Origin: Candidatus Aegiribacteria sp.
GTDB lineage: Bacteria; Fermentibacterota; Fermentibacteria; Fermentibacterales; JCC-6
Length of the DNA: 52,252 nucleotides
Reading direction: 5' to 3'
Assembly (NCBI GenBank): GCA_030600545.1
Contig: JAUVLV010000013.1
Coordinates: 1 to 52,252, forward strand
The position numbers and the translations under genes were made by a program. The notes beneath the pieces were generated by a model. That model was not told the origin of the DNA and searched no databases. It saw only the letters and a list, made by a program, of their open reading frames with translations. This document shows, one piece after another, positions 1-7,965 of this stretch; position 1 is the stretch's first letter, and each line of letters begins with the position of its first letter.

Positions 1-42
1 TAACTATAAATTCTGCATATTTTTCTGAGGGGGGAGTCTGTT

Positions 43-1176
43 CTGACGGTAATTATAGAAACGATATTCTGGGTATGTTTGGGCATGATTCTTTTGCCCA
101 TAGCTGTGTATCCATTCATAATGTTTCTTCTTGGTTTGTTATTTACGCGCAGGGAAGAGTTTTCTTTTGATGAATATCCGGTTGTCAGCGTGATGGTTGC
201 GGCTAGGAACGAGGAGAAGTGTATAGGAGAAAGAATTCGAAATCTTATTTCTCAGGACTATCCGCAAGACCGGTTTGAGATACTTATTGCTTCCGATATG
301 TCTACAGACAAAACCGATGAGATCATTGAATCCTTTGAGAAAAATGGAATTCGTTTCTTGCGATCAGAGACACAACTTGGTAAGTCAGTGCTTATGGTCA
401 AGCTATCGAAAATTGCCAGGGGCGAAATTCTGGTTTTTTCCGATGCCAACACTCAGTTTAGACCCGATACTGTGAGAGAGCTGGTGGAGCCATTTGCTGA
501 TCCTGCAGTGGGCTGTGTGGATGGTTCGAGACGGAACAGCCTGAACTCGGTCACGTGTGAATCCATTTACTGGCGATATGAACAAATGTTGAAAGTACTT
601 GGCAGCAGGATTGGAGCAGTTCTCGGGGCTACTGGAGCGGTGTATGCTGTACGGAGTAAACTGTATAACCCTACCGATCCTGCACGGGCTGATGATTTTG
701 AAACCGCTGTTAGTACTCGGATCCAAGGTTATAGATGTATTTACAATCGCCGCGCCATTGCTGCGGAACCAACCCCGGATAACTCTACTCAGTATCAACG
801 TCTCGTGCGGATAGTCAGCTGGATGATGGGTTCAGCTTTCTCTCTATTCGGTAAGGCTATCAAAGGAAAAAGATACGGTCTTGCTTTACAACTCATAGTC
901 CATAAAATTCTCAGGTGGAACATGGGACTGTTTGCCATTATTGCCACCATTGCCAGCATTCTACTTGCGATATGTGACTCACCAACCAATGTTCTATTTA
1001 TAAGTGTCATCGTTTTTAACTTGATTGCTTTCGCAGACAAGGTTGCCGGTAACAGAATGCCGTCTTCGTTGCGCTTACCATATTTTTTCTGGCTGATGTG
1101 TCTTGCTTCACTTTCTGGAGTTGCCAAAGCTGTTGCTTTCCAGGCTACCGCAGTATGGGATCACAGTAAGAGGTAA
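43..1176 (+). CDS. membrane-anchored family 2 glycosyltransferase
   Basis: A GT2 enzyme predicted to transfer a sugar from a nucleotide donor at the inner membrane, probably for surface polysaccharide. Visible motifs are VSVMVAARNEE near the start of the catalytic domain, the SDxSxDxT donor-site segment, SDAN where the DxD metal site is expected, ADDFE as the base region, and Q-x-x-R with L in place of the usual W. Three hydrophobic segments follow at the C-terminus. The open frame runs back to a TAA at 7-9. A GAGGGGGGAG Shine-Dalgarno at 27-36 points to a CTG at 43-45, which restores a complete N-terminal membrane helix; the alternatives TTG 79 and ATG 85 cut that helix and lack a ribosome site. 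The substrate cannot be told from sequence. The family is sure, the start is probable. Confidence 0.85.
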   Translation: MTVIIETIFWVCLGMILLPIAVYPFIMFLLGLLFTRREEFSFDEYPVVSVMVAARNEEKCIGERIRNLISQDYPQDRFEILIASDMSTDKTDEIIESFEKNGIRFLRSETQLGKSVLMVKLSKIARGEILVFSDANTQFRPDTVRELVEPFADPAVGCVDGSRRNSLNSVTCESIYWRYEQMLKVLGSRIGAVLGATGAVYAVRSKLYNPTDPARADDFETAVSTRIQGYRCIYNRRAIAAEPTPDNSTQYQRLVRIVSWMMGSAFSLFGKAIKGKRYGLALQLIVHKILRWNMGLFAIIATIASILLAICDSPTNVLFISVIVFNLIAFADKVAGNRMPSSLRLPYFFWLMCLASLSGVAKAVAFQATAVWDHSKR

Positions 1177-1272
1177 ATATCATTCAAAATTAAACTCACG
1201 ATGTTTCATGTACATTCCCAATTGATATGCAATTTACGATAAATGGTTATAAGTTCACCGTTATATATGCCT

Positions 1273-1485
1273 TCATAAAACCCAGGAATCTGTTTTCGAA
1301 AGAGCCTGATGTAGGAGCTCTTGCCTTTCCGTTCGTTCACGAACAGTTCTAAAGGGAGGATTCGTCCGGATCCAGAAAATGTGATCCGTATCAATGTGCG
1401 GAAAGCCAGTTGCATTAGCGACGGATTTCGCAAGAGACGTGGTCCCGGATCCAGACGCTCCGAATATATGAATTCGTTGTATCAT
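1273..1485 (-). pseudogene. N-terminal fragment of a P-loop kinase-like (FlaR/topology-modulation type) protein
   Basis: About 70 residues remain. They begin MIQRIHIFGASGSGTTSLAK and continue through FPHIDTDHIFW to a terminal DSWVL, then TGA. The GASGSGTT loop, with T where Walker A has K, is normal for this nucleotide-kinase-like family, which is usually about 175-180 residues long. SWVL is where the family continues into a conserved GSLCGWG-like segment, and no remaining frame of 1177-1272 encodes it, so the C-terminal half is lost. The fragment lies 39 bp downstream of the GNAT gene on the same strand. An upstream in-frame TTG at 1506 is possible. Probably not functional. Confidence 0.65.
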
Positions 1486-1524
1486 TCCAGGCCGTTTCGC
1501 CAGCAAGGGATAATCCGCTTCGCT

Positions 1525-2337
1525 TCAATGGATTTCATTGTATGATGATACTATAACTTCCAGTGACTTCTCACTGAATCCCAGGCTCTCAGCCAGCTTA
1601 ATTGAGGGTTTGTTGTTAATATCTACAAGGTATATTGGTCGATATCCATGTGAGAAGCACCATTCGGTAGCATGGCTGACAACAGCTTTTCCGTATCCTT
1701 TCTTTCTGAATTTTAGACCTGTTCCTACCGTAATATTCGCGCCCAGGTAATCGATATCTGATATGTATGCTGAAGAAGCGATTTCATCTTTCTCGAAAGC
1801 AGTGAAGTATCTGCCGGCACGAACAGTTTTCACCCTTGCGTTCCACAAATATTCAATAGATCTCTTTCCTCTAATAATCCAGCGAGAAATGAACCTGGCC
1901 CTGTCTGATTCTGATAGAACATCAACCCTGATCTTCTTTTCCTGTTTGACCAATTCTTCCTTATCCAGTGTCATTCGCATCATAAGTCTGGTGCTGTAAA
2001 GCAGGACTGGAAGAAAATCAAAGAAAGTATCATCGATCATTTTCAGCAGATCCTCGTTAATTACGTTATCTGAAAGAGGTGTACGTTGAATATCAAAGGC
2101 GGGGGCAAATTCCGGAGAAACGGAGAATATCACATTTCCATCAATCACCGTTGAAATCAGATGCTGTGCATAGAAGAAAGCAAATGTTCCTGCTCTCCTT
2201 TTGCAGGGAAACACTCGATGTCCTGCTTTCAGTCGTTCCGGATCAACGCCAAGGTATTTAAGGTAGTATTTATCGAAGGGGATCAACGATTTTTCCTGAC
2301 TTTCTTTGATATCTTCATTTTTTATCCAACATTGCAA
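1525..2337 (-). CDS. GNAT-family N-acetyltransferase with an N-terminal extension
   Basis: The C-terminal part, about residues 130-270, is a GNAT fold. Residues VGTGLKFRKKGYGKAVV carry the acetyl-CoA pyrophosphate loop (R-x-x-G-x-G), followed by a helix and the NKPSIKLAESLGF segment typical of the family. The first 120 residues are less clear; they may be a second, degenerate GNAT-like half. The acceptor (small molecule or protein) is unknown. The only in-frame start near the N-terminus is TTG at 2337, without an obvious ribosome site; a TAA lies two codons upstream. It is followed by the broken P-loop gene on the same strand. Confidence 0.75.
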   Translation of the reverse strand: MQCWIKNEDIKESQEKSLIPFDKYYLKYLGVDPERLKAGHRVFPCKRRAGTFAFFYAQHLISTVIDGNVIFSVSPEFAPAFDIQRTPLSDNVINEDLLKMIDDTFFDFLPVLLYSTRLMMRMTLDKEELVKQEKKIRVDVLSESDRARFISRWIIRGKRSIEYLWNARVKTVRAGRYFTAFEKDEIASSAYISDIDYLGANITVGTGLKFRKKGYGKAVVSHATEWCFSHGYRPIYLVDINNKPSIKLAESLGFSEKSLEVIVSSYNEIH

Positions 2338-2501
2338 TAATTATTTAACTGTTACATATCGCAGTACCTTGATACGTGCACCAGCTCCGCTGATACTATT
2401 AATCAGATTATGCTGCAGTCAAGTTCCCAGCAGCGGTTCTGCTATTCCTGATAATTCAGTTTCAGAGTATATAATAGAAATAGTTATCTTTTTTCAGTTA
2501 G

Positions 2502-2530
2502 TTGACAGGAATGAAATATGTTTCTATTGT
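2502..2530 (+). promoter_or_regulatory. sigma-70-type promoter for yicC
   Basis: TTGACA at 2502-2507, a 17-bp spacer, then TATTGT at 2525-2530. The predicted transcript starts near 2537, about 64 nt before the yicC ATG. The rest of the 2338-2600 intergenic stretch holds no convincing gene. Confidence 0.55.
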
Positions 2531-2600
2531 GGTTTCTGGGATTTTTTATTGTTGTAAGTGTCGCAAGTGAAGTCCAGCCACAAATCCGGAAGGATATCTT

Positions 2601-3482
2601 ATGGAATCAATGACAGGCTTTGGAAGAACTGAGACCGGTGGTGAAGGTTTTACGTTGACTGTTGAAACGAAATCGGTCAATCATAAAAGCCTGAGTATTT
2701 CTCTGAAGCTGCCCGAAGTATTTTCAAGTATGGAACCCGAAGTCAGAAAGGTCATCAAAGAAATGTTCGACAGGGGGCGCATCAGACTGGATGCTGCTGT
2801 TGAGATGGGTGGCTTTGGCGGTTCGTCCGTATCTATCAATATAGAATCGGCAAAGCAGTACATTATCACCGCGGAGCTTCTTATCAAGGATAACGAACAC
2901 ATCAAAGGGATGACCGCAGGGGAGCTTCTCAGTCTTCCCGGAGTTGTGGAAATAGCTGAACCTTCAATGCTTGACCGCGATGAACTGACGGATGCGTTCA
3001 GATCATCCATGATTGAGGCTTTAAAGGAACTCAGGGAGAGCCGCCGCAGGGAGGGAACTGAACTTGCCCCCTTATTTCGCGAGGGGTTCGAAAGTATAAG
3101 GGAACTGGCTGTTCCCGTTCTTGCATTGCAAAAGGAATCGGTACAGGAAAGGCACGGGCGTCTTAAGGAAAGAATATTCGAACTTCTGGATGATGTCAGT
3201 CTGGATGAAAACCGCTTGATGCAGGAGCTCGCTTTCATGGCAGACAGATCGGATATAACAGAGGAAGTTCAGAGGCTGAAATGCCACCTTGACCATGTTC
3301 TTGAAATACTGGATTCCGATGACCGTTCAATTGGACGGAAACTGGAGTTTCTTATTCAGGAGATGCACCGCGAGCTAAACACGATGGGAGCGAAAGTCGA
3401 TGATCCGGAGCAGTCACTGAAGGTTATTGAGATGAAGAACATTTTGTCTTCACTTAAGGAACAGGCTGCGAACATTGAGTAG
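2601..3482 (+). CDS. yicC: YicC/YloC-family endoribonuclease
   Basis: A 293-residue protein of normal family length. The N-terminus has the hallmark MESMTGFGR and VETKSVNHKSL segments. The C-terminal domain has FLIQEMHRELNTMGAK and ends SSLKEQAANIE, as in YicC. YicC proteins are hexameric RNases acting on RNA in the cytoplasm; a broader role here is not visible. ATG 2601 is preceded by GGAAGGAT at 2588-2595. In many bacteria yicC lies directly before gmk, and here the stop codon overlaps the TTG start of a decayed gmk. The last 51 bp recur exactly at 7862-7912. Confidence 0.95.
   Translation: MESMTGFGRTETGGEGFTLTVETKSVNHKSLSISLKLPEVFSSMEPEVRKVIKEMFDRGRIRLDAAVEMGGFGGSSVSINIESAKQYIITAELLIKDNEHIKGMTAGELLSLPGVVEIAEPSMLDRDELTDAFRSSMIEALKELRESRRREGTELAPLFREGFESIRELAVPVLALQKESVQERHGRLKERIFELLDDVSLDENRLMQELAFMADRSDITEEVQRLKCHLDHVLEILDSDDRSIGRKLEFLIQEMHRELNTMGAKVDDPEQSLKVIEMKNILSSLKEQAANIE
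3432..3482 (+). repeat. 51-bp direct repeat, copy A (3' end of yicC)
   Basis: The last 17 codons of yicC including the stop, from ATGAAGAACATT to ATTGAGTAG, are identical to 7862-7912. The match breaks at the base before (G against A) and directly after the stop codon. The two copies bracket the arylsulfotransferase-like and spermidine-synthase-like genes. Confidence 0.95.
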
Positions 3483-3591
3483 AACGTCTGGCTGGCTGAT
3501 TGTCCTCGCGGAACCTTATGGAGCCGATAAAACCATTTTGCTATCCAACCTCATGTGACTTGCGTGTTCACTGTTTTCCCGACGAGATTGT
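3475..3591 (+). pseudogene. decayed 5' end of gmk following yicC
   Basis: Reading from the TTG that overlaps the yicC stop gives MSRTSGWLIVLAEPYGADKT and then ILLSNLM before a TGA. This aligns with MSNAPGQLIVLAGPSGAGKT of the intact gmk at 10496; the Walker A loop has decayed from GPSGAGKT to EPYGADKT. After a frame change, codons at about 3562-3591 read CVFTVFPTR, matching AVFSISTTTR of the intact gene. At the DNA level the match to 10496-10620 is clear but diverged, so this is an old remnant. Nothing of gmk is recognisable beyond about 3591. Confidence 0.8.
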
Positions 3592-3630
3592 AAACTTAAT
3601 TCCGGGTTTCTTTCAAATAGAAAAAGATTC

Positions 3631-4992
3631 CTATAGGTTAAGCCAGTTTTCCACATTTTCCGTCGGCACCCTGACAACATCGAACAGAGTGGCAATAAGT
3701 TCATTGTTATCTCCTGCCCGGTAAGGATTATAGAATTCCCAGACTATCTCTCCTTCAAGAGTCACCTCGAAAGCTCTGCCCATGGTGGATTCGATAATTA
3801 GAGTGTTAGCGTTTGGAAGCCTTTGACAGGATCCGATAACTTTTGAATAGAACGGATGTTCTTCGTTCCCCGTGTAGTTCCAGAGAACTTCTCTGGTCTC
3901 CGGGTCATACTGGAGAACTGTGGATTTTTCATTTAATCCCTGATTATCAAAGATAAGAATTGTACCGTCGGGAAGGACGGTTGGCTGGTGCTGCAAGTGC
4001 CAGAAATTGGATTCTGCCCAGTATACCGTTTCTTCTTCGAGATCAACTGTGCATACAAGATCGATGGCCCTGTGGGAAATTATCACTGTTCCAGGGCGAA
4101 GGAGCCCCGTGTAATAATCTGGCAGCATTTCCGGCCCGATATACTCTATTGCGTTGCAATGAAGCACATCACCGGAATTCTCCATTCTGCGAAGAACTGG
4201 CGCAAAGCTGGAATTAGCAAGAACATCGTACGTTGAGATCCAGCGAACCATATTACCCAGAGAGTCCAGAACGCAGATGTAATCTTCTACGATGCATTTA
4301 TCTGAGGAATATCTTTCGTTGACGTGAACGTTACTCCCCAGGGCATACACGTTGCCGTTTTCATCAATATCAAGATCGTGGTGAGCGCCAATGCATTCAC
4401 TCGCCCAGAGAAGATTTGAATCCTTGTCCAGTCTTACGATACCTCCGCCTCGTATCACAACTGTCAGATCTCCATTATCGGCAAGGCAGCTTTTCCTCCA
4501 ATTGGTGTATTCAATATCCTGATCCTGAGCATCAGGCCAGAGACCGTATATTGTAACTTCATTGTTGAACCAGCTGTGTACAGTTTCTCCGTTCATATCC
4601 ATGAGAAAGATATCCGAGTCATGTCCTGACATTACAAGGTTATAACCCGGACATGTCCTGGCAGTGTCATAAACGGTAACACCCATTTCGACAGGAACCT
4701 CAGAGAAACCGGACAGGTAACCAAGTGATCGGAGCAACTCGATCTGTTCCTTTTCACTTTCAGTCATATCGTCCTCGGCAGTGGCATACGTTCTTGCCAG
4801 TCCCCAAGCACCGGGTTGTATCTCTGGCTTCTCTTCATCAATTATTTCAGGAAGATCATCGAAAGAATGAAGAATGCTAAGAATCTTTAGCCTGATAAGT
4901 CCTCTGTACCTGTAACCGGCAAATGACAGAATAACCAGTACTATAATGCCGGAGATGACAAATATTCTCAGTCGTCTGCCAGTATTTTTCAT
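3631..4992 (-). CDS. membrane-anchored arylsulfotransferase (ASST)-like protein
   Basis: A 453-residue protein with one N-terminal membrane helix (about residues 9-26) and a large outside domain that looks like the beta-propeller of bacterial arylsulfotransferases. Supporting segments are HDLDIDENGNVYALG, HCNAIEYIGPEML and WHLQHQPTVLPDGTILIFDNQG, with repeated blade-like ends such as ILWN and IVWEF. ASST enzymes move sulfate between phenolic compounds, but many family members have no known substrate, so the activity is inferred. An ELLRSLGYL segment before the propeller resembles one often seen near the C-terminus of sulfatases. The ATG at 4992 follows GAGGGAAAA on the minus strand. It is convergent with the yicC/gmk remnant. 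Confidence 0.65.
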   Translation of the reverse strand: MKNTGRRLRIFVISGIIVLVILSFAGYRYRGLIRLKILSILHSFDDLPEIIDEEKPEIQPGAWGLARTYATAEDDMTESEKEQIELLRSLGYLSGFSEVPVEMGVTVYDTARTCPGYNLVMSGHDSDIFLMDMNGETVHSWFNNEVTIYGLWPDAQDQDIEYTNWRKSCLADNGDLTVVIRGGGIVRLDKDSNLLWASECIGAHHDLDIDENGNVYALGSNVHVNERYSSDKCIVEDYICVLDSLGNMVRWISTYDVLANSSFAPVLRRMENSGDVLHCNAIEYIGPEMLPDYYTGLLRPGTVIISHRAIDLVCTVDLEEETVYWAESNFWHLQHQPTVLPDGTILIFDNQGLNEKSTVLQYDPETREVLWNYTGNEEHPFYSKVIGSCQRLPNANTLIIESTMGRAFEVTLEGEIVWEFYNPYRAGDNNELIATLFDVVRVPTENVENWLNL

Positions 4993-5014
4993 CTGTGACT
5001 TTTCCCTCTACTGA

Positions 5015-5020
5015 ATTATA
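5015..5020 (-). promoter_or_regulatory. -10 element for the arylsulfotransferase-like gene
   Basis: The minus strand reads GAGTATAATTC, a perfect TATAAT 22 bp before the start codon, giving a very short leader. The -35 position (TTCGTT on the minus strand, 17 bp away) is poor. Confidence 0.4.
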
Positions 5021-5272
5021 CTCGAATCAAATATATGAACGAAGAGGTAAAATATACATCAAGTTAAATTCTCAGACAAAGTTAAGTAATCGAGTTGGAA
5101 TGCGGATCATTCTGAATTCACTACTTATTAACTGCGCAGAGTCAGTATTGTCAATCAGTTATAGGAATTGAGGTAAACCGGAAATTGATCATTTTGCATC
5201 ATTGGCTATGTATTCTATTCGCTCTTATTTAAAGGCTTTGATATTACATGGTAGGAAATTGCTCTCAAGGCT

Positions 5273-5302
5273 TTGACAGTAACATACGTTCATCAGTATT
5301 GT
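5273..5302 (+). promoter_or_regulatory. promoter for the spermidine-synthase-like gene
   Basis: TTGACA at 5273-5278, an 18-bp spacer, then TATTGT at 5297-5302. These are the same two hexamers as the yicC promoter. The predicted leader is about 140 nt. Confidence 0.5.
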
Positions 5303-5446
5303 TACTCCATACAGAAAATCACGGTTGGACAGATAGCGGGGATCTTTCTTCAGAGCAGTATTACTGATGTCGATAAATAACAGATTCCTATCGATATCAT
5401 GTTACAGTGGAATTCTTTCTTTAATCACTTTTGAAGGGTAAATCGT

Positions 5447-6052
5447 ATGATATTAAAAGAGAGGTTCAACACACATCTGGCCATTTTTCTTGCCTCGTTC
5501 TCCATAATCTTCAGCGAGCTGATTCTGGTGAAAATCCTCTCTGGAATACGTATTGGATTTTCCCTTGCTTCTTTCTTTGTCTATGCCGGAGCAATCCTCG
5601 GGTTGGGGCTGGGCAACTTCATACTGCTTTCATCAGGGCGAAAGGATCACCGGCTTAAGAAAGTTACCTGGCTGAACAGGCTATCACCGCACCTTCCATT
5701 GTTTCTTGTACTTCTGCTGCTCTTCGTCATCCTTGTATCGCTGGTGTTGCTTCAGTTCCTTGCATTAGGACGTTTTTTTGAGCTTATCATGGGTAGCATG
5801 TATGTAATATATCCTGCGATAGTGCTTGTTTACTGCTTGTTCGGCTACTTGGTAGGCCAGATCTTTGTGTCAGCCTCCCGAAAAAACAAAACTGTTATGA
5901 CCTGGACGTTCGATATCTCAGGTTCTGCGGTGGGGGGGTATCTTGCCTGTGCTTATGATGGGGTTTGCAGATCCATTGGTTCTTTACTTCGTTCCCGTTC
6001 TTGCTACGCTGATTCTGGTGATGGTGATGTTCAGACCGGAAGGGCAGAGTAG
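5447..6052 (+). CDS. membrane spermidine-synthase-like protein, N-terminal segment (frameshifted)
   Basis: The first 164 or so residues form at least four membrane helices (starting LAIFLASFSIIFSELILVKI) and a GYLVGQIF...FDISGSAVGG segment typical of the membrane-embedded N-terminal half of SpeE-like proteins. After GSAVGG the frame turns into an unrelated polar tail and stops at 6052. The natural continuation (ILPVLMMGFADPL) is in the next frame. A run of seven Gs at 5932-5938 where six would keep the frame explains the break. ATG 5447 is preceded by GAAGGG. See the following entry for the rest of the protein. Confidence 0.7.
   Translation: MILKERFNTHLAIFLASFSIIFSELILVKILSGIRIGFSLASFFVYAGAILGLGLGNFILLSSGRKDHRLKKVTWLNRLSPHLPLFLVLLLLFVILVSLVLLQFLALGRFFELIMGSMYVIYPAIVLVYCLFGYLVGQIFVSASRKNKTVMTWTFDISGSAVGGYLACAYDGVCRSIGSLLRSRSCYADSGDGDVQTGRAE
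5932..5938 (+). other. G7 homopolymer at the frameshift site
   Basis: Seven Gs follow GCGGT. With six, codons GTG-GGG-GGT-ATC would join the two halves of the membrane protein into one frame; with seven they are split. This may be a sequencing or assembly error, a true mutation, or a tract that slips to switch the gene on and off. Confidence 0.75.
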
Positions 6053-7748
6053 AAAGATATTGCCCAGAGTACTTATTCCTCTTGTTCTGTTCTCGGCAGC
6101 CTATCTAGCTCTGATACCATCGGTGAGGACCTATGACCTCCTCAGAAGTGCGTTTCCACGAGAGTACAACAGTCTTGTCAATCGGACCATTGACAACTTC
6201 GAGGGCTTCCTCACCAGTAAGTACAGCATGGACTATATCGGGTGGTCCCCCTACAGGAAGCTCAATTACTTCGAGTCGGACAGTGCATACATGGTCACCT
6301 ATGACAACGTCACCACAACTGCGCTCATGAAGGAAAACAGTCCTTTCCGTCCTGCAAGCCTCTTCCTTTACCCGGAGCAGTCGGAGAACACGTTGATAAT
6401 AGGTGCCGGGTGCGGAGGGCAGATACCACTTCTCCTTACAATGTCGGATACCATCACAGCAGTGGAGCTGGATCCCATGGTGGTGGAGTTCGCCACTTCA
6501 CATGCCGGACCCGACCACTTCCTCCACTCACCAGATGTTACCTATCTCGCTCAAGAGGGATTGGCCTACATGAAGAGTCATCCAGGTCCTTATTCATACA
6601 TTCTCTTCCCCCTTACCGATACTTTCATTACCTCAGCGGCTCAGAGCCTGGTAAAGGCGGAGAATTACCTCTACACAAAGGAAGGCCTGGAAACCTCCAT
6701 CTCAAGCCTTTCCGATGATGGTTGCCTTGTTATCGCACTGGCCTCCGGAATGAACCAGTACGGCAGTGACATTATGAACAGGTCGTTTCCGACTGTTGCA
6801 GTTCACCTGTTCCGGAACCTTCTGGAAATAGGTGTTCCCCCGGAGAACTTCGCTATCGCCTCCGCAAGCGAGTACATAAGCGGAGGCCTTTTCCTGATCT
6901 ATGACAACAACGGACTTGACAGGGAAAGGTTTGACAGCCTCCTGACCAGCGCTGTTTATGTGGATATCGTTCTCACGGACAATGAGGAATTCATTCGGTT
7001 AGCGTCCAGCGCCGAGACAACAACCAACGACAGACCGTTCTTCTACATCGCCGGCAAAATTCCGCCGAATCCACTCATGCTTGCCACCCTGTTTCTTGCG
7101 CTATCTGCGGTGATTCCTATTTCTCTTCTCTTCTACAGAGCGCGCCGCAAGGGAGCGCTTCAAGGACTCGACAGTACTTTCATGAGTACGGAAATCCTCT
7201 ATGCCATATGCACCGGTTTCGGTTTCATGGGCATGAGTACTCTTCTTATACAAAGGGTAATCCCGATTTTCGGTGCCCCTTATCTGGCCGGAACAGTGAT
7301 CATAACCGCCCTTCTCTCAGGGGCCGCAGTGATAAGTGTTCTCATGGGAACCAGGGGTATAGGATGGAAGGGGATGACAGTGCTTTCGGTGTGTGCGATG
7401 CTTATTATACCGGTAATATCTCTCTTTGATGTTGATACATTCTCAATACTTCCCCAGTTGACTCTGATCCCGAGGATATTCCTGACCTTTGTCATCTTTT
7501 TTCCAGTGGGTATCGTATTGGGTGCCTTCTTTCCCAAGCTTCTGCAGATAACCTCTGCCAGAAGTGAGGCGCACGTGATCCTGGCATACGGTACCGACAT
7601 CACTTTTTCCATAATAGGAATAGTCGTTTCCCTGGTGATACCGGTGATGCTGGGATACAGATTCATGTTCCTGCTGATAGGGCTGGCTTACCTGATCGTG
7701 GCCATACTGCTTCAGCGCTTGAAGCGCTTGGAGGGTCTAGCTGACTGA
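5943..7748 (+). CDS. membrane spermidine-synthase-like protein, main segment (frameshifted)
   Basis: Continuation of the gene that starts at 5447. The listed start (TTG 5943) is only where the frame becomes usable, not a real start. The chain has two membrane helices, then a Rossmann methyltransferase/aminopropyltransferase-like domain with TLIIGAGCGGQ and TAVELDP, the nucleotide (SAM/dcSAM) binding motifs, and then about six more helices from NPLMLATLF to the C-terminus. Joined to the N-terminal segment it would give about 765 residues. The family is called spermidine-synthase-like, but the membrane-fused members have no proven polyamine role, and the catalytic Asp pair of true SpeE is not obvious. 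Function is therefore open. Confidence 0.7.
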   Translation: MPVLMMGFADPLVLYFVPVLATLILVMVMFRPEGQSRKILPRVLIPLVLFSAAYLALIPSVRTYDLLRSAFPREYNSLVNRTIDNFEGFLTSKYSMDYIGWSPYRKLNYFESDSAYMVTYDNVTTTALMKENSPFRPASLFLYPEQSENTLIIGAGCGGQIPLLLTMSDTITAVELDPMVVEFATSHAGPDHFLHSPDVTYLAQEGLAYMKSHPGPYSYILFPLTDTFITSAAQSLVKAENYLYTKEGLETSISSLSDDGCLVIALASGMNQYGSDIMNRSFPTVAVHLFRNLLEIGVPPENFAIASASEYISGGLFLIYDNNGLDRERFDSLLTSAVYVDIVLTDNEEFIRLASSAETTTNDRPFFYIAGKIPPNPLMLATLFLALSAVIPISLLFYRARRKGALQGLDSTFMSTEILYAICTGFGFMGMSTLLIQRVIPIFGAPYLAGTVIITALLSGAAVISVLMGTRGIGWKGMTVLSVCAMLIIPVISLFDVDTFSILPQLTLIPRIFLTFVIFFPVGIVLGAFFPKLLQITSARSEAHVILAYGTDITFSIIGIVVSLVIPVMLGYRFMFLLIGLAYLIVAILLQRLKRLEGLAD

Positions 7749-7861
7749 TGTCAACAGGTTGACTTCACATGGCTGTCGTCGGAGTACTTCATACATTGGG
7801 TTTTTTTATCCACCTTCGCTACTCCACCACCATCTATACAGTCATTGTGAATTCTCGGACA

Positions 7862-7912
7862 ATGAAGAACATTTTGTCTTCACTTAAGGAACAGGCTGCG
7901 AACATTGAGTAG
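7862..7912 (+). repeat. 51-bp direct repeat, copy B (displaced yicC 3' end)
   Basis: Exact copy of the last 51 bp of yicC (3432-3482) with no yicC body in front. Just upstream, CAGTCATTG at about 7839-7847 may be a weak remnant of the preceding yicC codons (CAGTCACTG). The bases after it (CGCTCTGGTCAG) loosely resemble the start of gmk. It lies in the 217-bp gap between the spermidine-synthase-like gene and the histidine kinase, which holds nothing else I can name. Confidence 0.95.
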
Positions 7913-7965
7913 CGCTCTGGTCAGTATACGGCGTTGTAGTAGAGTATCTGTGATGAATCCGGGCT

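Larger units (their letters stand above)
4993..5446. other. 454-bp divergent intergenic region without a gene
   Basis: AT-rich spacer between the divergent arylsulfotransferase-like and spermidine-synthase-like genes. It holds the two promoter candidates listed separately. The decamer AAGGCTTTGA occurs twice, 36 bp apart near 5232 and 5268, with the second copy running into the TTGACA box. No coding frame or RNA gene could be supported. Confidence 0.6.

Noticed and set aside
2306-2557. 83-codon plus-strand frame before yicC
   Set aside because: Overlaps the start of the GNAT gene and the yicC promoter, low-complexity hydrophobic product and no ribosome site.
3432-7912. Integrative element with att sites
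   Set aside because: No integrase, excisionase or mobility gene between the repeats; kept only as a possibility in the findings.
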